64,000 bases of DNA from Modestobacter versicolor (GTDB taxonomy: Bacteria; Actinomycetota; Actinomycetes; Mycobacteriales; Geodermatophilaceae), in NCBI RefSeq assembly GCF_014195485.1, contig NZ_JACIBU010000001.1, positions 1,178,001-1,242,000 on the forward strand. Reading direction: 5' to 3'. Under the pieces are notes generated by a model. The model had not been told where the DNA came from. It made no database searches and worked only from the letters and a program-made list of their open reading frames with translations. A program made the translations under genes and the position numbers. How positions within the stretch are numbered: the first letter of the stretch is position 1; the number at the start of each line of letters is the position of its first letter. Below are positions 25,006-31,917 of this stretch, in pieces.

Positions 25006-26523
25006 TCAGGAGGCCTGCTCGGCCACCAACGCCTCGGCGAGGGAGTCCAGCGCCTCGCGGGCCACCTCGGCGTCGTCGAAGGCCACCGGGGCGCCGTCGT
25101 CGGTGAGCGTCTTCTCGTGACCGCGCCCGACGACGAGCACGACGTCCCGCTCCCCGGCCGCCTGCACCGCCTCGGTGATGGCCTCCCGCCGGTCCAGCAC
25201 GGTGTGCACCACGCCGCTGCCGCCGATCAGCCCGACCCGCAGCTCCTCGACGATCGCCTCGGGCCGCTCGCCGTGGCTGCCCTCGTTGGTCAGCCAGACG
25301 GCGTCGGCGGCGCGCGCCGACACCCCCAGCCCCTGCCGCTTGTAGCGGTCCCGGCGGCCCCGGGCCCCGAGCACCAGGTGCACCCGGCCGGCCGGGCCGG
25401 TGAGCCCGCGCGCGGTCTGCAGCGCCTCGGCCAGCGCGCGGGGGGTGTGCGCGTAGTCGACGACCACCAGCGGGCCGCCCGCACCGCGCAGCAGGGTGTT
25501 GCGGCCGGCCGGTGGTGCGGTCGCGGCCAGCCCGGCGGCGACGGTGTCCGGGGACAGCCCCAGCGAGCGGCCGGTGGCCCAGGCGGCAGCGAGGTTGCTG
25601 ACGTGCACCCGACCCACCAGCGGTGAGCAGATCCAGTGCCGGCCGTCGGGGTCCTCGAGCACGAGGCTGGTGCCCTCGGCCCCGGTGCGCCAGCTGATGA
25701 CCCGCACGTCGGCGTCGGCGTCCGCGCGGGTGGAGACCCGGGTGACCGGCACCCGGGTCTGGTCGGCCAGCCGCCGGCCCCACGGCTCGTCGACGACGAC
25801 GACCGCGCTGTCGGAGCGCTCGGGGCTGAACAGCAGCGCCTTGCTGGCCCAGTACTGCTCGATGGTGCCGTGGTGGTCGAGGTGGTCCTCCTCGAAGCCG
25901 GTGAAGACCGCCACCTCGACGTGCACGCCGTCGACCCGGCCGACGTCCAGCGCGATCGAGGACGCCTCGACCACCGCGCTGGTGGCCCCGGCGTCGCGCA
26001 TCCAGCGGAGCAGGCCGTGCAGCTCCGGGGCCTCGGGCGTGGTCAGCCGGGTGCCGCGCTCCTGCCCGGCGACCCGGGCACCCAGCGTGGTGACCACCCC
26101 GGCGCACTCCCCCGCGGCCTCGAGCACCCCGCGCACCAGCGTGCTCGTCGTCGTCTTGCCGTTGCTGCCGGTGACGCCGACCAGCCGGAGCTCGTCGGCG
26201 GGGTCACCGGCGAGCAGGGCGCCCAGCGGGCCGAGCAGGGCGCGCACCGAGGGCACCTGCAGCCGGGGCGCGTCCCCGGGCACCGGGCGGTCGGTGAGCA
26301 GGGCGGCCGCCCCGGCGGCCACGGCGGCCTCGGCGAAGCGGTGACCGTCGCTGCTGCCGCCGCGCACGCAGGCGAACAGCGACCCCGGCGTGACCGCGCG
26401 GGAGTCGGTGACCAGCCCGCGCAGCAGGAGGTCGTCAGCACCCCCGGAGCGGGCGACCGGGCCGGTGGCGACGGCGCGAGCCCGGTGTTCGACGGCTGAC
26501 CAGGTCACGGGCGGGAGCGACAC
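25006..26523 (-). CDS. MurE-like Mur ligase, divergent orphan copy
   Basis: 505 residues. Mur ligase features are clear: ATP loop TGSNGKTTT near residue 118, EEDHLDHHGTIEQYWASKALLF near 210-235 with the carbamylated-lysine position, and a C-terminal VVGRGHEKT. The usual DNPR motif that reads meso-diaminopimelate is replaced by a stretch around LTNEGSHGERPEAI, and the common SSHAL reads SSIAL. It therefore probably ligates a different amino acid, or acts on a precursor other than the main wall tripeptide. No dcw genes are nearby, so the essential murE should be elsewhere. GTG 26523 has a -10-like TAGCGT 7 nt upstream. Confidence 0.8.
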   Translation of the reverse strand: MSLPPVTWSAVEHRARAVATGPVARSGGADDLLLRGLVTDSRAVTPGSLFACVRGGSSDGHRFAEAAVAAGAAALLTDRPVPGDAPRLQVPSVRALLGPLGALLAGDPADELRLVGVTGSNGKTTTSTLVRGVLEAAGECAGVVTTLGARVAGQERGTRLTTPEAPELHGLLRWMRDAGATSAVVEASSIALDVGRVDGVHVEVAVFTGFEEDHLDHHGTIEQYWASKALLFSPERSDSAVVVVDEPWGRRLADQTRVPVTRVSTRADADADVRVISWRTGAEGTSLVLEDPDGRHWICSPLVGRVHVSNLAAAWATGRSLGLSPDTVAAGLAATAPPAGRNTLLRGAGGPLVVVDYAHTPRALAEALQTARGLTGPAGRVHLVLGARGRRDRYKRQGLGVSARAADAVWLTNEGSHGERPEAIVEELRVGLIGGSGVVHTVLDRREAITEAVQAAGERDVVLVVGRGHEKTLTDDGAPVAFDDAEVAREALDSLAEALVAEQAS

Positions 26524-26631
26524 CCAGGGAACGCTAAGGCCGAACGGCCAGGTCGGCAGCGCGAGACCGGAATGCGCGGCACCGAACGGGCTCCGGCGGC
26601 GGCCCGGTGCAGCCGCTGGTTGGCTGGGGGC

Positions 26632-27072
26632 GTGCCGCGACTGGAGCCGGGCGACGTCGCCTGCTGGGTGGTCAAGAGCAGTTCCCCGCTGGACGTCGTG
26701 GCCCCGGGATGGGCACCGGGGACCACCCGGGAGCTGGTCCGCTGCCTGCGTCGCTCCTACCGGCTGGACCTGATGGGCCCGGGCCAGCCGTGCCTGCTGT
26801 GGGTCAGCGGCCGCGACCGGCCGGGCGTGCACGCGGTGGGCGAGCTGACCGCGGTCCCCGCGGCAGGCGGGAGCGGGCCGGAGGTCGCCGTCCGGCTGAC
26901 CCGGCTGGCGGAGCCGGTCGACCGCGCCGACCTGCTGGCCGACCCGGGGGCGCGCGCGGCGGAGGTGCTGCGGATGCCGGCCGGCAGCAACCCCTCGTGG
27001 CTGTCGCCGGCCCAGTACGCGGCCGTGCTCGCCCAGCTGGCGCCGGTCAGGAGCCCCGCGGCGCGTACATGA
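26632..27072 (+). CDS. EVE-like small protein
   Basis: 146 residues. [18 protein letters not shown] at the start, [18 protein letters not shown] near residue 45 and GVHAVGELT near 70 resemble the EVE (PUA-like) fold, which binds modified bases in nucleic acids. The resemblance is by pattern only. The GTG at 26632 has a purine-rich stretch upstream. It diverges from the Mur ligase and its 3' end overlaps the YnfA gene by 26 nt. Confidence 0.58.
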   Translation: MPRLEPGDVACWVVKSSSPLDVVAPGWAPGTTRELVRCLRRSYRLDLMGPGQPCLLWVSGRDRPGVHAVGELTAVPAAGGSGPEVAVRLTRLAEPVDRADLLADPGARAAEVLRMPAGSNPSWLSPAQYAAVLAQLAPVRSPAART

Positions 27073-27379
27073 GGATCCCCACGCCGACCAGGCAGACCAG
27101 GGCGCCGGCGGCGTCCCAGCGGTCCGGCCGGAAGCCGTCGGCGACCGCGGCCCACAGCAGCGACCCGACGATGAAGACCCCGCCGTAGGCCGCCAGCACC
27201 CGGCCGAACGCCGCGTCCGGCTGCAGGGTCGCCACCACCCCGTACAGCGCGAGGGCCACCGCGCCGGCGCCGACCCACGCCCAGCCGCGGTGCTCGCGCA
27301 GGCCCTGCCAGACCAGCCAGGCGCCGCCGATCTCCAGCAGCGCGGCGAGCACGAACAGGGCGATGGAGCGGGCGGTCAC
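27047..27379 (-). CDS. YnfA family small membrane protein
   Basis: 110 residues, matching the family length. Four transmembrane helices are visible, with the family blocks [51 protein letters not shown] and [22 protein letters not shown] (given here in parts). YnfA proteins belong near the small multidrug resistance fold, though transport is not proven for most. GTG 27379 is preceded by a -10-like CAGAGT at 27387-27392, 7 nt away. Divergent from the DUF998 gene. Confidence 0.85.
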   Translation of the reverse strand: MTARSIALFVLAALLEIGGAWLVWQGLREHRGWAWVGAGAVALALYGVVATLQPDAAFGRVLAAYGGVFIVGSLLWAAVADGFRPDRWDAAGALVCLVGVGILMYAPRGS

Positions 27380-27428
27380 GGCGCCCACTCTGCCGCCTCC
27401 CCGGCCGGGGCTGGGACCATGGCTCCTC

Positions 27429-28235
27429 GTGACGGACAGCCGGTACCGCTGGGGCGGGCTCGCGTGGGCACTCACGCTGCAGTTCTTCGTCGTCGAGGCG
27501 ATCGCCGCATCGCAGTTCGGCGGCTACTCCTACTCGGGGGACGTGATCAGCGACCTGGGGACGGCGGACTCGGCCGCCCGGGTGCTGATGAACGCCTCGT
27601 TCGTCGTCCAGGGGCTGCTGATCGCCGCGGGCGCGCTGCTGCTCGGCCCCGGGCTCGCCGGCACCGGCGGGCGGCTGGCCCGGGTGCTGCTGGTGGTCGC
27701 CGGCCTCGGGGTGCTGGTGGTGGGCCTCTTCCCCTCCGACGGCAACGCCACGGTGCACGGGATCGGCGCCACCGCGCACCTGCTGGGCGGTGGGCTCGGG
27801 CTCATCGCGCTGGCGTACGGGGTGCGCCCCCGGTCCGAGGAGCTCGGCACCACGCTGGCGGTGCTCGGGCTGGTCGGGGTCATCGGCACGATCTTCTTCG
27901 GCTCGGCCGTCTTCCTGCTGCTGGGCGAGGGCGGCATGGAGCGGGTGGCCGGCTACGTCATCCCGCTCGGCCTCACCGCGGCCGGCATCGCGCTGTGGCG
28001 GCAGAAGGACGACTGGCTGGCGCTGACCAACCCCGACGGCACGCCCAGCCGGCGGCAGCTGCGCGAGGACGCCCGGCTCGAGCGGCTGCAGCGCGCCGCC
28101 GAGCGCGACGCCGCCCTGGAGGCCGCGGCCCGTCGGCCGGCGGAGCGCCCGGCGCCGCCGGCCGCTGCACCGCGGGCGGCCGACGAGGACGACGACTTCG
28201 ACCCCGAGGACCCCTGGGCGCCACGCCGCCGCTGA
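27429..28235 (+). CDS. DUF998 membrane protein with acidic C-terminal tail
   Basis: 268 residues. About six helices occupy residues 8-195, with [16 protein letters not shown] and [23 protein letters not shown], both DUF998 marks; the two conserved acidic/His positions are present. The last 70 residues are charged (RR-rich then [11 protein letters not shown]) and likely cytoplasmic and disordered. Function of DUF998 is not established. GTG 27429 is the start closest to the first helix. Confidence 0.78.
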   Translation: MTDSRYRWGGLAWALTLQFFVVEAIAASQFGGYSYSGDVISDLGTADSAARVLMNASFVVQGLLIAAGALLLGPGLAGTGGRLARVLLVVAGLGVLVVGLFPSDGNATVHGIGATAHLLGGGLGLIALAYGVRPRSEELGTTLAVLGLVGVIGTIFFGSAVFLLLGEGGMERVAGYVIPLGLTAAGIALWRQKDDWLALTNPDGTPSRRQLREDARLERLQRAAERDAALEAAARRPAERPAPPAAAPRAADEDDDFDPEDPWAPRRR

Positions 28236-28256
28236 ACGCGCCCGGCCCGAGAGGCG

Positions 28257-28306
28257 GGGACGGCCACCCCCGCCCGCTCGGTCACCGCCCTCGGGATGGC
28301 CGTCCC
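28257..28306. terminator. Inverted repeat between DUF998 gene and MerR unit
   Basis: GGGACGGCCA (28257-28266) and TGGCCGTCCC (28297-28306) are perfect complements separated by 30 nt. It lies between two convergent units and may end both transcripts. Confidence 0.5.
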
Positions 28307-28329
28307 GGAGCGGTGTCGGCGTCACCGGT

Positions 28330-28377
28330 TCAGCAGCAGCCGGTGTCCGTGCACTCGCAGCCGCAGTCGCAGGTCAT
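28330..28377 (-). CDS. 15-residue cysteine-rich peptide coupled to MerR gene (metallothionein-like candidate)
   Basis: The reading frame encodes MTCDCGCECTDTGCC and then TGA, six cysteines in 15 residues with CxCxCxC and a terminal CC. Its ATG (28375-28377) overlaps the TGA of the MerR gene as ATGA, the same coupling used by annotated pairs in this window. An in-frame ATG at 28384-28386 would add MPT. It is too short for gene finders. The thiol density suggests a soft-metal chelator or chaperone for the metal sensed by MerR, but no family is known to me and expression is unproven. An inverted repeat at 28257-28306 follows. Confidence 0.55.
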   Translation of the reverse strand: MTCDCGCECTDTGCC

Positions 28378-28823
28378 CGTGGGCATGCGCGGTCCCCTCC
28401 CTCCGGTTCCTCGGTCGGCGGGCACCAGGTGCCCGGGGCCGGTGGCGGGCAGTCGGCCTGCGGCAGCGCGGCGGCCATGGCGGCCATCTCCGTGCGCAGG
28501 GCGACCAGCCGGGCGATCTCCGCGTCGACCTCGGCGAGGCGGCGGCCGAGCAGCTCACCGGCGGGTTCGCAGGGGCACTCCCCGGTGTCCCGGACGGCGA
28601 GCAGGTGCCCGATGTCGACCAGCCGGAGGCCCAGCCGCTGGGCGCCCTGGATGAACCGCAGCCGGTCGACCGCGCCGGCGTCGTAGTCGCGGTAGCCGCC
28701 CGCGGTGCGCCGGGGCGGCGGGAGCAGGCCGACCCGCTCGTAGTAGCGGACGGTGTCGGTGGGCACGCCCACGGACCGGGCGAGCTCGGCGACCCGGAGC
28801 CCGCGGGCGGTCGTCGTCGTCAT
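28374..28823 (-). CDS. MerR-family metal-responsive regulator
   Basis: 149 residues. The N-terminal MerR HTH is typical: [40 protein letters not shown], residues 9-48. A dimerisation helix follows, with LAEVDAEIARLVALRTEMAAM. Cysteines at 83 and 85 (ECPCEP), 125, 134 and 147 form a likely binding site for Cd, Zn, Pb or a related soft metal, as in the CadR/ZntR group. Its promoter has the 20-bp spacer and spacer palindrome of MerR-controlled promoters, and the ATG is 6 nt after the -10, so the message is probably leaderless. The only other gene in this unit is the cysteine-rich peptide. Confidence 0.85.
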   Translation of the reverse strand: MTTTTARGLRVAELARSVGVPTDTVRYYERVGLLPPPRRTAGGYRDYDAGAVDRLRFIQGAQRLGLRLVDIGHLLAVRDTGECPCEPAGELLGRRLAEVDAEIARLVALRTEMAAMAAALPQADCPPPAPGTWCPPTEEPEGGDRACPR

Positions 28824-28829
28824 GCCGCC

Positions 28830-28861
28830 ATCGTCGACCCTGGACCCGGGTCCGGGGTCAA
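28830..28861 (-). promoter_or_regulatory. MerR-type promoter with 20-bp spacer
   Basis: On the minus strand, -35 TTGACC (28861-28856) and -10 GACGAT (28835-28830) are 20 bp apart. The spacer is largely a 24-bp near-perfect palindrome at 28836-28859 with one mismatched pair. Long spacers bridged by a dyad are the hallmark of promoters that MerR proteins untwist when metal is bound. Confidence 0.72.
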
Positions 28862-28874
28862 GCCCGCTCGCCGG

Positions 28875-29234
28875 TCAGGAGCAGCAGGCGTCGGCGCCCT
28901 CGGGGGTGAGCGCGGCGAGGGTGGCCAGCGCCTTCACCGGGCCGGCGAGGGCCTCGCAGCACAACGCGTACACGTTGCTGCGGCCCTTGGGGGTGATGGT
29001 GACCAGCCCCTGCTCGCGCAGCGGGGCGAGGTGGTGGCTGACCAGGGTCTGGCTCATCCCGGCCGCGTCGGTGAGCTCGCGGACGGTGCGCGGGCCCTCG
29101 GCGAGCAGCAGCAGCAGGTGCAGCCGGTTCGGGTCCGACAGCGCCTTCAGCTGGGGGGCGAGCAGCCGGGCGCGGTCGGCCGGCGAGGTCTGCTCGTCGA
29201 CGTCGAGGAGGCGGACGTCCAGGGCCTGCGTCAT
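28875..29234 (-). CDS. ArsR/SmtB-family metal(loid) sensor
   Basis: 119 residues. The HTH reads LKALSDPNRLHLLLLL, then VRELTDAAGMSQTLVSHHLAPLREQGLV. Cysteine pairs are in ALCCEAL near residue 88 and at the C terminus (ACCS, residues 117-118), a layout like CmtR-type or C-terminal-site sensors rather than the CxC of classical ArsR. ATG 29234 has a -10-like CAGACT (29241-29246) 6 nt upstream. It is divergent from the flavoprotein gene, with an inverted repeat between them that it probably binds. Confidence 0.84.
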   Translation of the reverse strand: MTQALDVRLLDVDEQTSPADRARLLAPQLKALSDPNRLHLLLLLAEGPRTVRELTDAAGMSQTLVSHHLAPLREQGLVTITPKGRSNVYALCCEALAGPVKALATLAALTPEGADACCS

Positions 29235-29240
29235 GCGGCC

Positions 29241-29281
29241 AGTCTGCCACATCGCCGTTGCTGTCAACAGCATCCGCTGTT
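29241..29281. promoter_or_regulatory. Operator in the ArsR/flavoprotein divergent promoter
   Basis: AACAGC (29266-29271) and GCTGTT (29276-29281) flank ATCC as a perfect inverted repeat; an overlapping GCTGT-CA-ACAGC dyad starts a few bases before. The minus-strand -10-like CAGACT for arsR is at 29241-29246. One repressor site here can control both directions. Confidence 0.6.
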
Positions 29282-29323
29282 AATGTCCCTCGACGTTGGT
29301 GGACGACGAGGACGGAGCACGCC

Positions 29324-30712
29324 ATGAGCGCAGACACGACGGACGACCTGCCGGTCGTGGTGATCGGGGCGGGGCCGGTCGGCCTGGCCGCCGCCGCCCA
29401 CCTGCTCGAGCGCGGCCTGGAGCCGCTCGTGCTGGAGGCCGGGCCCACGCCCGGGGCCGCGGTGCGCGCCTGGGGGCACGTCCGGCTGTTCTCGCCCTGG
29501 GAGTACGACGTCGACGCCGCGGCCGCCCGGCTGCTGGCCGCCGAGGGCTGGACGGCGCCCGACCCGGACGCGCTGCCCACCGGCGCCGAGCTGGTCGAGG
29601 GCTACCTCGCCCCGCTCGCGGCGACCGCAGCCCTGGCGCCGCGGATCCGCACCGGCGTGCGGGTGACCGCCGTGTCCCGGGCCGGGGTGGACAAGACCCG
29701 CACGGTGGGCCGCGAGGGCCGGCCCTACCTGGTGCGGACCGTCGTCGACGGCCGGGTCGAGGACCTCCCCGCGCGAGCGGTCGTCGACGCCTCGGGCACC
29801 TGGGGCCAGCGCAACCCGCTGGGCACCGCCGGGCTCCCCGCCGTCGGCGAGCCGGAGGCCGCACCGTGGCTGACCGGCCCGCTCCCCGACGTGCTCGGCG
29901 CCGACCGGGCCCGGTTCGCCGGGAAGCACACCCTGGTCATCGGCATGGGGCACTCCGCCGCCAACACGCTGCTCGCCCTGGTCGCCCTCCGGGAGACCGT
30001 GCCCGGCACGGAGATCAGCTGGGCCATCCGCGGCCGCTCCCCCGCCCGGCTCTACGGCGGCGGCGACGACGACGGCCTCCCGGCCCGCGGCCTGCTGGGC
30101 TCGCGGCTCGAGGAGGCGGTGCAGGCCGGCGCCGTCACCCTGCACCGCGAGGTGGCGGTCACCGCCCTGACGCCGTCCGCCGGCGGCCGGCTGAGGGTCA
30201 CCGGCACCGCCCGCGACGGCGCGGCCCTCGCGCTCGACGTCGACGCGGTCGCCGCGGCGACCGGTTTCCGCCCCGACCTCGCGATGCTCCGCGAGGTGCG
30301 GCTGGACCTCGACCCGGCGCTGGAGGCGCCGGTTCGGCTGGCGCCGCTGATCGACCCGAACTCCCACTCCTGCGGCACCGTCCCGCCGCACGGGCACCGC
30401 GAGCTGGCCCACCCCGACGAGGGCCTCTACCTGGTCGGGATGAAGTCCTACGGCCGGGCGCCGACGTTCCTGCTGGCCACCGGCTACGAGCAGGTCCGCT
30501 CGGTCGCCGCGGCCCTCGCCGGCGACACCGCCGGCGCCGACCAGGTGCAGCTGCACCTGCCCTCCACCGGCGTCTGCAGCACCGACCTCGGCGCCCGCGA
30601 GGACGCCGAGACGTCTGCGGCGAGCTGCGCGACGCCGGTCGGCTTCAGCACCGGACGGGAGCACGGCTGGTCCGCGGAGCACGACGACGAGGTCGCCGTC
30701 GCCGGCGCGTGA
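29324..30712 (+). CDS. FAD-dependent oxidoreductase of arsenic-operon type (ArsO-like flavoprotein)
   Basis: 462 residues with two dinucleotide-binding sites: VVVIGAGPVGLAAAAHLLERG at residues 11-31 for FAD and HTLVIGMGHSAANTL near 205 for NADPH. The aromatic block WGHVRLFSPWEYDVD near 50 and the C-terminal LPSTGVCS are features I associate with flavoproteins found in actinobacterial arsenic loci. It likely oxidises or reduces an arsenic or thiol compound, but the reaction is not proven. ATG 29324 follows GGACGGAG. It is divergent from an ArsR gene and precedes a degraded stretch where a transporter might be expected. Confidence 0.78.
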   Translation: MSADTTDDLPVVVIGAGPVGLAAAAHLLERGLEPLVLEAGPTPGAAVRAWGHVRLFSPWEYDVDAAAARLLAAEGWTAPDPDALPTGAELVEGYLAPLAATAALAPRIRTGVRVTAVSRAGVDKTRTVGREGRPYLVRTVVDGRVEDLPARAVVDASGTWGQRNPLGTAGLPAVGEPEAAPWLTGPLPDVLGADRARFAGKHTLVIGMGHSAANTLLALVALRETVPGTEISWAIRGRSPARLYGGGDDDGLPARGLLGSRLEEAVQAGAVTLHREVAVTALTPSAGGRLRVTGTARDGAALALDVDAVAAATGFRPDLAMLREVRLDLDPALEAPVRLAPLIDPNSHSCGTVPPHGHRELAHPDEGLYLVGMKSYGRAPTFLLATGYEQVRSVAAALAGDTAGADQVQLHLPSTGVCSTDLGAREDAETSAASCATPVGFSTGREHGWSAEHDDEVAVAGA

Positions 30713-30943
30713 GCCCGCCACGCGAGCAGATCGCTCCCCCGCTGGTGCTCTTCGCGCTCTGCGCGACGCCCGCACCACCCCGGCCGGCCGGACGGTGGCG
30801 ATCGTCGCCGCCCCGGCGGCCGCCCTCGCCCTGCTGGCGGGCCGTGCCCGGACCGGGTGCCGCTGCTGATCGGACTGGCCGGGCTGGTCGCCGCCGCGGC
30901 GGGCGCGGCGGCGCTCAGCTCGTCCCGGTGACCGCCGTGCCGG
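30713..30943 (+). pseudogene. Possible remnant of a membrane protein gene
   Basis: This 231-nt gap has no intact gene. In one frame it reads GRTVAIVAAPAAALALLAGRA, and after a shift of one base it reads VPLLIGLAGLVAAAAGAA followed by a stop near 30931. The two hydrophobic pieces in neighbouring frames look like the last helices of a transporter damaged by indels. In related arsenic loci an MFS gene can follow the flavoprotein. Alanine-rich readings are common in GC-rich DNA, so chance is a real alternative. Confidence 0.3.
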
Positions 30944-31441
30944 TCAGTGGTGGGCGTGGACGACGGCGTGCCCCTTGCCGCGGCCCATCAGCCACCGGTT
31001 GACCGGCGTCGTGATCACGAAGGCCAGCGCCAGCGATGCCGCGAGCGCGCCCCAGAAGAAACCGCTGGCCAGGCCGGCGTCCATGGCCCCCGGGATGAGC
31101 AGCATCGCCGAGTTGTCGATGACCTCCATGACGGCGATCGAGATCGTGTCCGCGGCCAGCGCGACGCCCAGCGCCTGCCGGAGCGGGAGGCCGGCGCGCA
31201 GCACCCCGCGCATGGTCAGCGCGTAGCCGAACACGAACGCCAGCGCGATCGCGAGGGCCACGGTGGCCAGCTCGTGCAGGCCCAGCGAGGTGCCGATCAC
31301 CATGCCCAGCACCTCACCGATCGCACAGCCGGTGAGGCAGTGCAGCGTGGCCTGGGCGGCCATCGCCCAGCTGACCGGGCCGCGGTGCCCGACGTGCCCC
31401 GCGGGTCGGTCGTGCAGGGACGGGGCGGGGTGCTGGTGCAT
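30944..31441 (-). CDS. DUF4396 membrane protein, histidine-rich termini
   Basis: 165 residues. Four helices span roughly residues 25-150, with CLTGCAIGEVLGMVIG, ALTMRGVLRAGLPLRQALGVALAADTISI and VMEVIDNSAMLLIPGAM, the DUF4396 pattern (shown in parts). The N terminus (MHQHPAPSLHD, GHVGHRG) and the C terminus (VVHAHH) are rich in His, suggesting metal contact. RBS GAGGAGG precedes the ATG. It has its own promoter with a CsoR-like palindrome, pointing to copper or another soft metal; this is inference. It lies downstream of arsC on the same strand but 62 nt away. Confidence 0.8.
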   Translation of the reverse strand: MHQHPAPSLHDRPAGHVGHRGPVSWAMAAQATLHCLTGCAIGEVLGMVIGTSLGLHELATVALAIALAFVFGYALTMRGVLRAGLPLRQALGVALAADTISIAVMEVIDNSAMLLIPGAMDAGLASGFFWGALAASLALAFVITTPVNRWLMGRGKGHAVVHAHH

Positions 31442-31470
31442 CGGTCCTCCTCGGGTCGGCCGGTGCGACC

Positions 31471-31499
31471 TTTATACCCCCCGGGGGTATCCGTGTCAC
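31471..31499 (-). promoter_or_regulatory. Promoter with CsoR-like G-tract palindrome
   Basis: On the minus strand, GTGACA (31499-31494), 17 bp, TATAAA (31476-31471) is the best promoter match in the window. A perfect palindrome, ATACCCCC-C-GGGGGTAT (31474-31490), covers the spacer and edge of the -10. Such G/C-tract dyads are typical of CsoR-family copper repressors. No csoR gene is in the window. Confidence 0.72.
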
Positions 31500-31503
31500 C
31501 CCC

Positions 31504-31917
31504 TCAGCGCCCGGCGGCGGGCACCTGCAGCTCGGCGAGCAGGCCGCGGACGCGGCCCTCGATCTCGTCGCGGATCGGGCGCACCGACTCCACGCCCTTG
31601 CCGGCCGGGTCCTCGAGCACCCAGTCCAGGTACCGCTTGCCGGGGAAGACCGGGCAGGCGTCACCGCAGCCCATGGTGATGACCACGTCGGAGGCCTCGA
31701 CCGCGTCGGTGGTGAGCACCTTGGGCTGCTGGTCGGAGATGTCGATGCCGACCTCGGCCATGGCGACGACGGCCGAGGGGTTGACCTGGTCGCCCGGGAC
31801 CGACCCGGCCGAGCGGACCTCGACGGCGTCGCCGGCCAGGTGGCGCAGCCACCCTGCGGCCATCTGGGACCGGCCGGCGTTGTGCACGCAGACGAACAGG
31901 ACACTGGGGGTGCTCAT
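31504..31917 (-). CDS. arsC: Arsenate reductase, low-molecular-weight phosphatase type
   Basis: 137 residues. The P-loop CVHNAGRSQ (C-x5-R) is at residues 10-18, and a second cysteine is in GCGDACPVFPGKRYLDWVLEDPAG near 82-86, where the catalytic Cys relay is expected. It reduces arsenate to arsenite using thioredoxin or mycoredoxin so that the Acr3 pump can export it. The ATG overlaps the stop of acr3 (ATGA at 31914-31917), so it is the second gene of an acr3-arsC operon controlled by the divergent ArsR. Confidence 0.92.
   Translation of the reverse strand: MSTPSVLFVCVHNAGRSQMAAGWLRHLAGDAVEVRSAGSVPGDQVNPSAVVAMAEVGIDISDQQPKVLTTDAVEASDVVITMGCGDACPVFPGKRYLDWVLEDPAGKGVESVRPIRDEIEGRVRGLLAELQVPAAGR

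Noticed and set aside
23444-25120. 558-codon plus-strand open frame
   Set aside because: Antisense to the MFS and Mur ligase genes, with repetitive Gly/Gln/Arg composition.
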